Part shown: one piece after another, positions 34,998-46,010 of the stretch
Layout of the letters: the number at the start of each line of letters is the position of its first letter
Position numbering within the stretch: the stretch's first letter is position 1
NCBI GenBank assembly: GCA_026119855.1
Contig: JAOWBW010000060.1
Location: 1,240,001 to 1,304,000 of the forward strand
Direction: 5' to 3'
Length of the DNA stretch: 64,000 nucleotides
Source of the DNA: Campanula takesimana
Taxonomy: Eukaryota > Streptophyta > Magnoliopsida > Asterales > Campanulaceae
Notes under the pieces: generated by a model
The model's database searches: none
What the model was told of the DNA's origin: nothing
What the model saw: only the letters and a program-made list of their open reading frames with translations
Translations under genes and position numbers: made by a program

Positions 34998-35510
34998 TAA
35001 TCACACCTAAAAAACTCAAATACGTCTTCATCGCTCTCGCTCTCGCTCTCTCTCTCTCTGTTCATCATCGCCGTTTTCCATCGCCGACGAGCGAACAACG
35101 CCTCGCGCCGGCGATTACCTTACCCGCCGTCATCTATCTCTCTCAGTTCGTCGTCTCTGCTTTCTTTCTTCCTCTAATTCGAAAACCCAATTGATGAACG
35201 AAATCCCCAATTTCTCTCTACTTCTACTTGGATCCGTGAAATCTAGCTCTTTTTCTCTATCTCTCAGTTCGTCGGCAAGGTACGATTCCGGCAATTTTCA
35301 GTCTTACCAAGGTACAATTTCTGGGTTGGATTTTAGGGGTTAGGGTTGGGGATGAAGATGGGGATAGTGGTGGGGTGTAATATTTGGAGAGAGTGATTTT
35401 CAATTTCACCCATTATCTCCAAACTCTTTCATTTGAGAATGGTGGCCGGGAAAAGGAAAGACGAAGGGGAAGGAGCAGTCGATTTTTCTATGGAGGCTAC
35501 TGTTCTTGCT
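34998..35510 (+). other. Gene-like captured segment in the Mutator-like element
   Basis: GC-richer than its surroundings: CTCT-rich leader (35030-35060, 35130-35175), TCGCCGTTTTCCATCGCCGACG, and a short frame near 35430-35500 (ATGGTGGCCGGG). This looks like the 5' end of a host gene, as often carried by Pack-MULEs. I cannot name the source. Confidence 0.45.
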
Positions 35511-35649
35511 GTTTTTTTTTTAAATTTACTTTGTTAATTTTTCAATTAAATTGTAATTAATTCTTTTAAATAAAAATGTGGATTTTTTTTATATTTTAAT
35601 AAGTCTGATTTTTTTAAATGTTGTATAATAATATTAAGTATCTATAATA

Positions 35650-35870
35650 CTCCCTCCGTCCCATCCGAAATATGATTCTTGGTCCGACACGGGATTAAGG
35701 AATAATAATCTTTTATTATAAAAAGTTGTTTGAAAAGTAGGTGTTGTGAGTATGAAGGAGAGAGAACGTGGGTGGAGAATAATAAATGAAAAGAAACTAT
35801 GTTAAAAAAAGACACTCATTTAGGGACAAAGATTTCTTGAAAATGGACACTCATTTAGGGACAGAGGGAG
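35650..35870 (+). mobile_element. Stowaway MITE in the Mutator-like element
   Basis: Ends CTCCCTCCGTCCC and GGGACAGAGGGAG, flanked by TA dinucleotides; 221 bp. Confidence 0.9.
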
Positions 35871-36901
35871 TAATAGTGTTTCATTGTAAATAGTGATAAT
35901 TACTATATGTTATTTTAAATTTGGTGAATTTAAAAAGTAATTTATTATGTTCATAGAATAAACTTTAAATTTATTTATAATTTTCTTTATTTTAAATTTA
36001 TTATTTAGAAAATAATCTAAAACCTTTTATATTTAATATAGCTATTAGATTAATTTGTTTAATAATTTTGAATTTTTTAATAAATTTATTTTATAAATGA
36101 TAATTACTTATTTTATTATATACTTGATTATTTAGAAAAAATATTTATTTCATTTTAAACCTTTTGAGTTTCAAAAATTTCACTAAAACCCTTACAAACT
36201 AATATAATTACAAACTCATCCATTTTGACGATCACGTGCTCGGCACATGGCACTTAACTGACTTTTCTAACGATTTCTGTCAAAAAGCCCTTAACTGTCA
36301 AAAATTTGAGATATTGAGCCCTGATCTAGCGAGAAAAAAAACCCAAGCCCCTTTTAGACGCACCCCCTGCAGTTCAGGCCCTAATATGTCATTAACCCTT
36401 TATTATTCCAAAGAGAAGAAGGTGTTCTTCAAGTTTTCAAGCCCAAGGATCTAGCAATCAAGTCCAAGAAGGTGTTCTTGGATCCGTTCAAGTGTGGATC
36501 ACTAATAGAGGATACTTTGCTTAGTATCTTAGTCTGAGATTAAAGATTTAAACTACAAGCGTTAGTCCTAATTTATCTTATGCTTTATAAATTATTGTTC
36601 TTAATGGATCTAGGCTAGGGTTTCTTCATGTTTAATTCCGCTATACATGGAGGCTATGAAACCCAAAAACTTGGGTATGCCGTTAGCCAAGTGCTTCGAA
36701 AGTCTAGTTCAAACTGGCAAGTTGTCTCCCTTACTCAACTACAAACCGCCCCTTGTGAAACGAGACTTGGATTCCTCCAAATATTGCAAATATCACCAAT
36801 ACGTTGGACATGACACCGAGGATTGCCTCCAACTAAAAAGGAGGGTCCAAAGCCTCGTTGATAGCGGAGCCATCACTCGCCAAAGGAATGTGTGGACATG
36901 A

Positions 36902-37752
36902 ACAAAGTCCATGCAAGAAAGAAACTACACCGGGCTACCTCCTTCAATAATAATAATAAAAAGAGTCTTTCAGTCTTCATAGGTTCTAGAGAGTCTTTTA
37001 GTCAAAGTCCACCTCGAACATTAGTCTTTTATTTTACTAGCAAAACTCCACTTCGGACCCTAGTTAGATTATTAAAGTCCACCTTAGACTAGTCAATCTG
37101 AGTCTTTAGTCACAATAAAAGAGTCTTTATTTCTTTTCTCTGTAGACTTGAGACATAATCTTGCATGCATAAATCAATTTCCATGAAAATTGTATTAATC
37201 TCAATTGTCAATTGATTTCTATATATTTATATGGCGAATTAATAGCGAATATACTCATTAATGAAGACTCATTAAAAGGTAAATGGACCCACAAACCATC
37301 ATACACAATTAAACAAACAAATAATCTCAAAATAGCAAATGCTTTGATCAATCGAATCGCTTTCTTTTCTCTATAAACACCCTTTATACCTACCATCATA
37401 CATATACACACTCACTGTGTGCATCCCCTATATATACCCCTCGTGTACACCCAATATGTACACCTACTGAGAACACCCTCTTTTTACATATTCTTCTTAT
37501 ACACTCCCATCTTCCCACGTGTCCATAAAGAAGATGACGACTGCAGAGTTGCTCACCATCAAAGAGGTGTCCGCACCACAACAATCATAGAGGCTGTCCA
37601 TTCCTATGACGATACACCGGGGCTGGCTGTTTCCCGTCGAATATGTCAAAGAAATGCAAGGGGCTGTTCATACCCGTCTACGAGCTCTACCTCCCAAAGA
37701 TGAAAGTGAACTAGGGGCTCATCTTGCCCAACGTTTCATATATATATAAATG

Positions 37753-37789
<37 letters not shown>

Positions 37790-37793
37790 ACTC
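36902..37793 (+). other. Element 4 interior after gag
   Basis: No pol motif. Phrases GAGTCTTT and AAGTCCACCT repeat loosely, as in degenerate Tat 3' regions, ending in a long poly-A run (37757-37787). Confidence 0.5.
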
Positions 37794-37794
37794 G

Positions 37795-37890
37795 CTAGGT
37801 CGAAACCCACAACGGGCGGCTTAGGCAAAAATTAGAGCAATTGCACAAAAAAGAAGCCCGCTAAGTTGAAAACCCGCAAGGGCGGCCTAG
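37795..37890 (+). repeat. Hairpin-A motifs, copies 4 and 5
   Basis: Copy 4: CTAGG 37795-37799 with CTTAG 37820-37824, inner CCC/GGG. Copy 5: CTAAG 37861-37865 with CCTAG 37886-37890, inner CCC 37873-37875 with GGG 37880-37882. Two in a row, 66 bp apart. Confidence 0.6.
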
Positions 37891-38272
37891 GTAAAAAAAA
37901 AGGGCGTGCACAAAGAAATAAAATCAAAACAAAGAAAAATAGAAGGGGCTATCATCATACGAGAAGTAAAAGTCCCCTTTTTCTTTCACTTCTTATTTTC
38001 TTTTTTTCTTTCTATTCAAAAGAGTTCAACTCAACTCGACAGCAGCAGTCCAGAGCAACAACTACAAACGAAGCGGTCCAAGGCAACAAGCGAAAATGGA
38101 GCAGACTAACACTCAAACCCGGTATCATCATCAACGGGGCAACAATTACATTCTAATTTTAATAAGTTCCAAGCAAGTAAAACATGTTCTTTATAAAAAG
38201 TTAACTCATCCAATAAGTTGATTTTAATTTAAGGGGATAGAAAAAATTATCTTTTTTAACTTTATTTTTAAC

Positions 38273-38417
38273 CTGATTTCTTGCATGTGACTCTTCATTG
38301 CTTTCCGTGCAATTTAACGGCATACAAACACCGCTTGATGATTGTGCTCCTAGTACATATTTTGACCCCCCTGAGTTTGATTCTTGGCTGCGTCCCTGAT
38401 TGCATGTTGTTTGAGTT
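38273..38417 (-). other. Possible host exon
   Basis: On the minus strand an open frame (CNQGRSQESNSGGSKYVLG ... ESHARNQ) is bounded by an AG acceptor (38418-38419) and a CAG/GTTAAA donor (ending 38273). Composition differs from the AT-rich flanks. I do not recognise the protein. It could be a captured fragment or a chance frame. Confidence 0.25.
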
Positions 38418-39759
38418 CTAATCCAGAGGATTCTTTCATTATACAAGTTTAATCCGAGTTAGAGTAATTTGCATTATTTCTAGATATTTATCAACAATAA
38501 AATCCCCCAATCCTATTTTCAATCATAAATCATAATAAAAGTATGTATTGTCTTCGTGGGATCGACTTGCATTTCCCTTTGTATATACTAAATCACACCA
38601 TGGACTTACGGATATAAAATAAGTCGTTATGTTTAGGCTTAACAACCACCACCACATCTAAATAATCAACATAAATATAAAATATACATAAAAAAAAAAA
38701 TCAAGAGTCTTAAACAAAATCTGAAACACAGAGCATCAGCCACCACCACCTGAGATATACTACAAAATCATGAGATGACTTCAAGAAACACATAAACACA
38801 CAAAGAAAATTCCAGAATTTATGTTTGCAAACATAGATATGCACACACAAATACACACAACCACACACGAGCACAATCTCACACATATGTAGATCTACAC
38901 TATAGATCAATCTAGATTTACAAAAATTAAAAAAACACACTGATGTAGGAAGGTTCGCGGATCGTATCGACGATGAAATTGAGTTGCGGAGGAAAGTTGC
39001 GGCAGGGTTTTGAAATTTGGTCGTCCGGGGTCAGAATGGCTATTATGAGTACTTTTCGGAAAGGGAATTTCACCACGAACAAGACTCATCACTTTTTCAT
39101 GATGTACGATGCTTTTCGGGCATTCGAGACCGTTTAGGGCTCGGAAATAGTTCTTTTTACTTTTAAACAATTAATTTTAATTTCGGAATTTATTTCCTTC
39201 TTTCATTTGCTTTAGAGTTTTGGTTTCTTAGTTGCCCTAGGGGTATTTAAACACTTTTCTTATGCTATAGTAGTCAGATTATTATTTTTATTCAATTAAG
39301 AGTTTTCTCTTATTATCTGGTGGATTCCAGATTTTATATTTTCTAGGGTTTATTGCTGGTAAACTCTTGTGTTTAGCGCTTGCTATTCACGAATATTTCT
39401 TCTGTTCTGCGTCACACACGAATAAATAAAGAGTGCTTCGGGGAGAGGAGAGGCGAAGAGAGAAAAGACAGTGAAAGAGAGAGAAGAGACGGAGTAATTA
39501 ATTAATTAAAAATATGACCCAAACGATACAATCTCTTTTAATATGATCATTAATAATAAGTAATCGCTTTTCAAGTAGAGCGGAGAAATTATTGGAACCA
39601 TATAATTAATTAATTCTTGTCCTAATGTATATTCTCACAAAATATTTTCTGTCTATCATATTTAAAACCTTTCAAAAAATCTTGGGAAAAATGAGTTTTT
39701 CCAAACACTTAGGAAAAACGTGTTTTAAAAAAAACGCGGTGGCTTTTTTATAAATCGGA

Positions 39760-40075
39760 ACTTCTCAACGGTTCTGGATATCAATATAAATGCTTCTGGA
39801 TATGAGATTGATAGCCAAAACCTTTGAAAGTGATAGCCCGATGGGTCCTGGATATCAATATAAAGCCTTCTGGATATGAGATTGATAGCAAAACCTTTGA
39901 AATTGATAGCCAGAACCTTTGAAAGTGATAGCGAGAAGGGTTCTCTGGTTCAGGATATCAACATAAAGCCTTCTGGATATGAGATTGATAGCCAGAACCT
40001 TTAAAAGTGAGAGCCAAAAGGGTCCTGGATATCAGTTTAAAGCCTTCTGGATATCAATATAAACTCTTCCGGAGG
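39760..40075 (+). repeat. Degenerate tandem repeat with TTCTGGATATGAGATTGATAG
   Basis: Three to four units of about 75-110 bp built from CTGGATATCAATATAAA, TTCTGGATATGAGATTGATAG and AACCTTTGAAAGTGATAG. Confidence 0.75.
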
Positions 40076-40078
40076 TTT

Positions 40079-40121
40079 TGAAAAACACGTTTTTCCTAAC
40101 TATTAGGAAAAACGAGTTTTA
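40079..40121. repeat. Palindrome AAAACACGTTTTTCCTAA/TTAGGAAAAACGAGTTTT
   Basis: Near-perfect inverted repeat with a short centre, and a related word (TTAGGAAAAACGTGTTTT) at 39707-39726, so it brackets the tandem repeat at 39760-40075. Possibly the ends of one transposon. Confidence 0.5.
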
Positions 40122-40230
40122 CATTAGACCAACCCAAAACCTTTTTGGCAGCATTGTTGTTCCTAAAACATGCATGCTTCTCGCTTTGTAAAACAAAACA
40201 AAATAAAATACGTTCTTGCATACAGATATA

Positions 40231-41077
40231 CTCCCTCCGTCCACCTCACTCGAGACCCAAGAGTTGGGCACAAGAATTAAGGAAAAGTAATTTATGTGTG
40301 GTAGAAAATGAAAAGAGAAAATGAGTGAAGGTAAATAGTAGTATTGGTTGAATAAACTGAGTGTTGGAAAATAAAAAGATAGAATGAGTGGTAGGGTAGA
40401 TTGAGTGTTGGACTCGTTTCGGTTGCAAAAGAGGCACATGGGCCCGTGTGGAGAGGCACACAGACTCGTTTCGTTTGCAGGGAAGGCAGACGGGCCCGTG
40501 TGGGGGTCACACGTGCCCGTGTGGGATGCGCCCCTTTCACACGTACTGATGGTGCGTGTTCCATGGCCACACGGGCACGTATGGAGAGCACACGGATTCC
40601 CGACACGGACTATGGGTTATCACACGAATTGATCATCAGGGCATGGAACGTCCGCTATCTTTCTTTCTGGAGCGGGTTGCCTTGGCATAGGTCACCTCTG
40701 GGTTGGATTCAGTTGGGCTATTTGGTGGATTGGGCCTCATTGGTTATCAACATCAACTTATTCAGGCTTTGGACTTGGACATTTGATGGATCATTGGGCT
40801 CCTTTGAATTTATTAGGATTGTTCTTTGGTTTAATTTTTTCAGGCTTTTATTTTTTAGATGGTTTTACCTTTTGAGGAGGTGGTTTATTTTTTGGATTTC
40901 GAGGTCCGGCTCCATATCCGACAATGAGTCGGGTGGTTGTCCCTCTCTTGCACTTATATTTTATAATTAATAAAATCTCCACAGGTGCCGCCCTGGTTTC
41001 TTAAAAAAAAATATAAAATATAAAATTATAAAAAATGGCTATTTTGAAAAGTCTCAAGTGAGATGAGACGGAGAGAG
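40231..41077. mobile_element. Stowaway MITE with an insertion
   Basis: Starts CTCCCTCCGTCCACCTCACT and ends AGATGAGACGGAGAGAG, TA on both sides; the inner arms are complementary (CTCGAGAC with GTCTCAAG). About 600 bp of unrelated sequence in the middle makes it longer than normal. Confidence 0.75.
40410..41010 (+). mobile_element. Retroposon-like insertion with A-rich tail
   Basis: GC-richer segment starting with two copies of GACTCGTTTCG and ACGGGCCCGTGTGG palindromic words. It ends in AATAAAATCTCC ... GGTTTCTT followed by an A-rich tail (41001-41035). The shape fits the 3' end of a non-LTR retroposon. I found no RT motif. Confidence 0.4.
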
Positions 41078-42154
41078 TATACGCTGACAAGGTGAGTTAT
41101 TTAAGGATGCAGATCCACATGCCTTTAGGGACAAGATCAGTTGGCTGATGATCTAAGGCCACATGCAACATAATTATTTGACACTTATTTTCATACAACC
41201 TAAGAGAATCAGCGTTCCATCAATTTGTAAAAAACCAAAAACTTAATAACCAATTTTTAAAATTTAAGAAATGTATTTTATTAGTTTATAGTTTACTTAT
41301 TTCCTATTAAAATGGTATTAAGACTATTTTTAGAATTATGAAGAAAATGCAATATTTACCAAGGGAAATACAAAAACTAAAACCAAACTACTTATTTGGG
41401 ATAATAAATAGGGCTACATTCCATATGGGCTATTAAACCCTGAAATAGGACCTTTACACCCCTGATAAACTATCAGTCCACTCTTATAGCTGATGTATAA
41501 AACTATTTCGCTTTTTATACTTGAATTATAAGAGATATTTTGTACATTTATTTTTACATTTTTTCTTATGATTTTTTTTTTATATATATTTTATTAATAT
41601 TGACCCTTATATTTTGTCAAATACCAGTTCGCTCTTAAAGCATGTATAATATTACTTCGCCTCTTTAACTTCGACTATAAGAGTTATTTTCATTCTCTGA
41701 TTTTTCCACATTTTGAAAAAATAATCCATTTTTCTAATATTTTTTAATAGTGATCTCATTGTTGGTCAAATATCGGTCCGCTCTTATAGATGATGTAGTA
41801 GTTCACATCTTATACTTGATCTATATTCAAATTATATCATTTTTTAAAAAAAAAAATGCTTTTAAAAAATGGCAAATTGCACTTTAGTTACTTGAGTTTG
41901 TCGTCATGTTTCGATTGGTTATCCAGTTTGTGTTTGTTACAATTTGGTTATTAAGTGTGTCATGTGAGTGACACTTGACTCACTTTTCGTTAGGTTTCTG
42001 ACGAACTAACCAAAATTACACCTGATTGCAACAACACGACATACTCAATAACCAAATTGTAACAATCACAAACTTATTAAGTGTGTCATGTAGTTCTTGT
42101 AGACTGCCCATTAATTCCAATCTTATCCATATGGTAATGATGAAATTACATTAT
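41078..42154. repeat. AT-rich stretch with degenerate and fold-back repeats
   Basis: 41460-41830 has three degenerate units of about 150 bp (CCGCTCTTATAGATGATGTA words). 41930-41964 and 42037-42073 form an inverted repeat (GTTACAATTTGGTTATTAAG against CAATAACCAAATTGTAAC). No gene is visible. Confidence 0.55.
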
Positions 42155-42327
42155 GGGCAATGCTAGGGGAACAAAAGAAGTTCACAAAATGATGGATACA
42201 AAATGAAGTGGTGATATTTTATTGGTTACATTGATAGTGGACCCGGCACACTTTAATTAAAAACACCAATAAAATCTTAACACATCATTTTGTAGACCAA
42301 ATTTTGTGGCACTTTTTACCTTTTCCC
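42155..42327 (+). mobile_element. hAT-type MITE
   Basis: 173 bp, GGGCAATGCTAGGGG...CCTTTTCCC, flanked by an exact 8-bp duplication TACATTAT (42147-42154, 42328-42335). An inverted relative lies at 51275-51456. Confidence 0.88.
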
Positions 42328-42668
42328 TACATTATTGATACTACAATATCTCAACCACTCTTTTAAAAACAACAACACACTCAAACATATGAACAACAGG
42401 CTACCTCAAATCTTCAAACAAACAAAAAAACACAATCAAAAAGCCTAAAAAAAACACTGCAAATGTAAAGTCCAAAAAGTACTAGAATTTGAATTAGAAG
42501 AACACTGGAGCAATATGAAGTGTGTGTGGGTGTGTTTTAAAGAGAGTGAGGCTTTATGAAATGATGTAATGCTTCAACTCCATTCATGGCATAAGGCAGA
42601 TATTGAGGTTTTATGGGATAAATGGATCTGATAGAAGGAAGGATGGGGAATTAGTCCAGGAATATATA

Positions 42669-42846
42669 CTCCCTCCGTCCCAAAATGATCTTCACATTTG
42701 ACTATTCAAACTTTTTAAGGATAGGAATACTTGCTTCACTAGCCATGATGTGTTTATGAACATTTAAGCCTAAATTGTAGAATTGAGAAGAACTTTTTGG
42801 GACAATAAAAAATAGCAAATGAGAGATCATTTTGGGACGGAGGGAG
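42669..42846 (+). mobile_element. Stowaway MITE
   Basis: CTCCCTCCGTCCCAAAATGATC ends mirrored by GATCATTTTGGGACGGAGGGAG, flanked by TA; 178 bp with a long inverted-repeat arm. Confidence 0.93.
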
Positions 42847-43062
42847 TATAACTAATTGCATTAAACTCATGCCAGTAGTATTTTATCATTAACTACTAAA
42901 CCAAAATTAAGTCAATAAACTTGGTAACTTCTCACATTATTAAACAAAAACAACATTTCTTCAATCAAAAAAAAAAAAGAAAAACAAAATACTAAAACAA
43001 CAACAAAACAATTACAAAAGATTGTGAGAAATATTTAAATAAAATAAAAATTGCGCTTGATA

Positions 43063-43245
43063 TTACATGGAACTCCAAGCTGAATATTCACGCCCACGCC
43101 TGTAAACGCCAAGAAAGGGTCCAGCAAGAGTCCCTAGATATAGTCTATCCTTATAAGGTAAAACTTCCGCCAAAAATTGAGGTGCAAAATCTGGACTAAA
43201 AGTTAACGTTTCAAGAATATTTGCATCACTGTCGATTCTTATTGT
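43063..43245 (-). pseudogene. Last exon of strictosidine synthase-like gene
   Basis: Minus-strand frame (IRIDSDANILETLTF ... FLAEVLPYKDRLYLGTLAGP ... FLGVYRR) ending with TAA at 43063-43065. This is the C-terminal beta-propeller blade typical of strictosidine synthase-like proteins (E-x-dgkLylGsl...f-GVY pattern). It lies on the same strand and in the right order relative to exon 1 at 52737-55058. The open frame before residue 14 is retrotransposon sequence carrying the GTTACC motif. I could not find the middle exons. Confidence 0.62.
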
Positions 43246-44213
43246 TAGTGCAGACAGAGGTGTTACCTCAGATGTTACCACTGACAGTCTAAGTGCTGTG
43301 ACGAAAATACTTTGTAATTTGACATTTCTTTCTAATATAATTTTATACTAAAGTCCTAATATTATTGTCTAGATGTTGGTCCATATTTTCAGGTATAATA
43401 AAGTTGATTTATGGATCTTAAAACATGGAGAAGAAATTAATAAAGATTTATTTATAAATAGCGAGTTATGAAGGAGTTACAAACATATTTAACATGTGTT
43501 AAATATGGAGAAAAACGTGGGGAGACTATTTCAAAGGTTTGTTGCTGATCAAATGGAGAAGAATAAGCATGGAGAAGCTCGGAGTACAACAAAGCGAAGC
43601 ATGGGCTTGGGCACCAAGTTTTCGGTTGAGAAATACAAGGGAAGAGGACCAAGTCTTCCATGAAAATAGGAGAACATGCCCAACACTTTCCCCACTCTCT
43701 CACAACGTGGAAGGCAGCCCCAAGGCTGTTTCTTTGTGTAGCCATCAAGTATTGAAGGCTATAAACAGTGCTAGGATGAACACTTTGTAACCAAGCCAAA
43801 ATTTACACACATCCATAGCACAAGAACAAAGTACTTCTTGGCTCCTTTGTATCCTTCCTCCCATACACTCTTTTCCACACTCAAATACTTCGGGTTTGAG
43901 TGTGTTTTGGCTAGGATAGGATCATTGTACTTTGTTTTTATTTTGGTTCCATAGAGCATATATCATACTAGCTATAGGGAAACTTTTGACTTTGTAATTG
44001 GTATTGATTATAAAGTTTTCGCCATTTAGGCATCTCAAGTTATATTTATATAACTTGAGAAAAATATATCTCTTGTACTATTTATTTTTCCACTGCAAAA
44101 TTCTTATATTTTCGGGTGTGTGTATTGTGTTCGTCAGCGTGCGTTACCTGGGGTGTTACCTAACACTTGAGGTAACATCTGTTTTCAGAAAGCCTTTGAC
44201 AAACATTTTCAAT

Positions 44214-44226
44214 TGGCACCATAGCC
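44214..44226 (+). other. Degenerate primer binding site of the SIRE-like copia
   Basis: TGGCACCATAGCC differs at three positions from TGGTATCAGAGCC, the initiator-Met tRNA site found intact at 62337 and in the two minus-strand mini-elements. Confidence 0.5.
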
Positions 44227-44265
44227 CGGTCACTTGACATACTAAGTTGTTCGTTCCGGTTTGTC

Positions 44266-46010
44266 ATGGCTTTCGATCCTGCTAATCCCAATCAGAAACG
44301 TCTTCCTGTTTTAGATGGCTCGAATTATGATTATTGGAAGATCCGCCTACGCTCGCATATCAAATCAATTGATCTTCGGGCTTGGCGATCAATAACAAAT
44401 GGTTACTCTCTTCCTATGTTACCTCCAGATGAAGATGGTGACGTACAAGTCAAACCTGAATCTGAGTGGACTAATGAAGAGATTAATCTAGCGAATTTCA
44501 ATGAAAAAGCACTTAATGCTATTTTTGAGTGGGTTGATATGCATATTTTCAAACTTATTCAAAATAGTTCCACTGCTCAGGAGGCATGAAACACTTTACA
44601 AAGGTTTAGTGAAGGTGATAGTAGTGTCCGTGATAATAAGCTTAGAATTCTTACTGGCAAATTTGAAAGGTTGAGGATGAGTGAAAATGAAACTATTTCA
44701 TTATATTTTGAAAAATTGTTTGATATTGCAAATGAGTGTCAACTTTTGGGTGAACCTTTTACCAACAAACAACTTGTTTCAAAAGCTATTTGAACTCTCC
44801 CCCGAGAGGTTCAATATGAAAGTTTCATCTATTGAAGAAGCTCACAATCTTTCTACCATGAACATCAATTCTTTAATGAGCATTTTGAAAAATTTTGAGT
44901 CAAATATCCTTGAACAAAGTGAGGCTTTCAAAGGAAAAAATATTGCTTTGAAAGTGCAATCCTCAGATTTTTCAAAAGATGAAGATGAAATTTTTGAAGA
45001 ATTGGATGAAAATGCCAGTGTTGCTTTACTTGCTAGAAAATATAATGCTATGGTTAAAAAGTTTAACAATGAAAAGATGCAGGTAAAAGCAAAGGAGCAA
45101 CAAACCAAGGTGTATGATTCGATGCCAAGAAGGACGTTCCCATCTACTCAAAAGTCAGCCCCTATGCGTAGAGCATCCTCAGATCAATCAAGGTCTGATC
45201 CCAAATACATTGATTCAATTCAATGTCATGCTTGTTCGGGATGGGGTCATTACGTAAATGAGTGTGCCAACACACTACGGAAGAAAGGAAAGAACCTATG
45301 GGTATCCCTGAGTGACAATGAAGATGAGGGACCAGTCCAGGAGGAAGAACCAGAACAAACAAACATGTTTGTCACACTAAGTGACTCGCAGACTGAACAT
45401 GTTACAAGAGATGTTACGTCCATTGAGATAACATCTGAGACCACACCTGTCAGGTATAACAATTTCAGTTCGTATAATGATGTTTGTTTCATGGTTTCCA
45501 CTAACCTTGATGCAGGAAGTTCGCAAGAGGATGAGCTGAGCAAAGATGAGCTCATTGATGGTTTAAAAAACCTTTGTGATGATTTGCTCAAAGAATAGAA
45601 GAAAGAGAAGCAAGTGGTTAAAACTTTAACCAAGATGAATGATGGACTCAAGGTCTACTTGAATCGCTTGGAAGTTCAAGCATCCAAGAAGGATGCCGAG
45701 CTAGAGAAAGTCAAGGCCAAATTGACTTTAGCCGAAACCACCTTGAAGAAAATCAACACCGGATCATCCAAATTGGATGAGATTCTCAATTTGAGTAAGC
45801 CTATTAAAGCAGGTATTGGTTTCCGAGAATCATTAGATAAAATTATTTTTTCTTTGAGTTGTGATGAACATGAAATATGTTTTGTGAAAGAACGTGCTTT
45901 TGATAAAAATTCTTTCTCTAATGACTCTTCTGACAAAAGAAAAGTGTGTCAATACTGTCACACCTCTGGACATTTTAAAAATAAGTATAATACTCTTTCA
46001 AAGAAACAGT
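44266..46010 (+). pseudogene. Copia gag, broken
   Basis: ATG 44266; PVLDGSNYDYWKIRLRSHIKS is the N-terminal gag motif of SIRE/Maximus-like copia. Lesions: TGA at 44587-44589 where Trp is expected, another TGA near 44791 (probably from CGA, as after CpG deamination), a one-base frameshift in the C-run near 44800, and TAG at 45596-45598. The first zinc knuckle is normal (CHACSGWGHYVNEC, near 45230-45270). A second one at about 45950 (CQYCHTSGHFKNKY) has Tyr for the last Cys. Confidence 0.85.

Larger units (their letters stand above)
34698..36398 (+). mobile_element. Non-autonomous Mutator-like element
   Basis: Long terminal inverted repeats (34698-34941 and 36154-36398, roughly 90 percent alike by eye) starting GGGTTAATGAC. 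The exact 9-bp duplication TTTATTATT lies on both sides (34689-34697, 36399-36407), the hallmark of Mutator-like elements. There is no transposase. The interior holds a gene-like CT-rich segment and a Stowaway MITE. Confidence 0.93.
33648..36668 (+). mobile_element. Solo copia LTR C
   Basis: It starts TGTTGGTGTG and ends AACCCAAAA (CCAACA in its relatives), flanked by ACTTG at 33643-33647 and 36669-36673. Without the nested Mutator-like element and its duplication it is about 1311 bp. TATAAAT lies at 34593-34599. Confidence 0.88.
33136..36901 (+). pseudogene. gag of Tat element 4, split by LTR C
   Basis: ATG 33136 (MSTERIIIV) encodes repeats of LNEQA(V/T)H type, also seen in element 5. A frameshift near 33390-33400 and a TAG near 33488 interrupt it. 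LTR C enters after codon TTG at 33645-33647, and gag resumes after 36673 with the LGMPLAKCFESL segment and a CHHC knuckle (CKYHQYVGHDTEDC, about 36785-36826), ending at 36901. The target duplication ACTTG falls inside codons, and the frame is the same on both sides of the inserted DNA. Confidence 0.78.
37891..40230. other. AT-rich region without recognised gene
   Basis: I see no supported gene. 38273-38417 minus could be an exon (separate entry). 38940-39170 and 39180-39440 have no match I recognise. 39760-40075 is a tandem repeat. Confidence 0.5.

Noticed and set aside
36647..36668. Start codon for the gag fragment at 36647
   Set aside because: This ATG lies in the end of solo LTR C; gag proper resumes after the ACTTG duplication at 36669-36673.
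40401..40970. 189-codon ORF rich in Trp and Phe
   Set aside because: It crosses a MITE and a retroposon-like insertion. Composition follows a T/G-rich strand; no motif.
43063..43281. Whole 72-codon frame as one host exon
   Set aside because: The first 13 codons match the GTTACC motif of the copia element; only the part from about 43245 down resembles strictosidine synthase-like protein.
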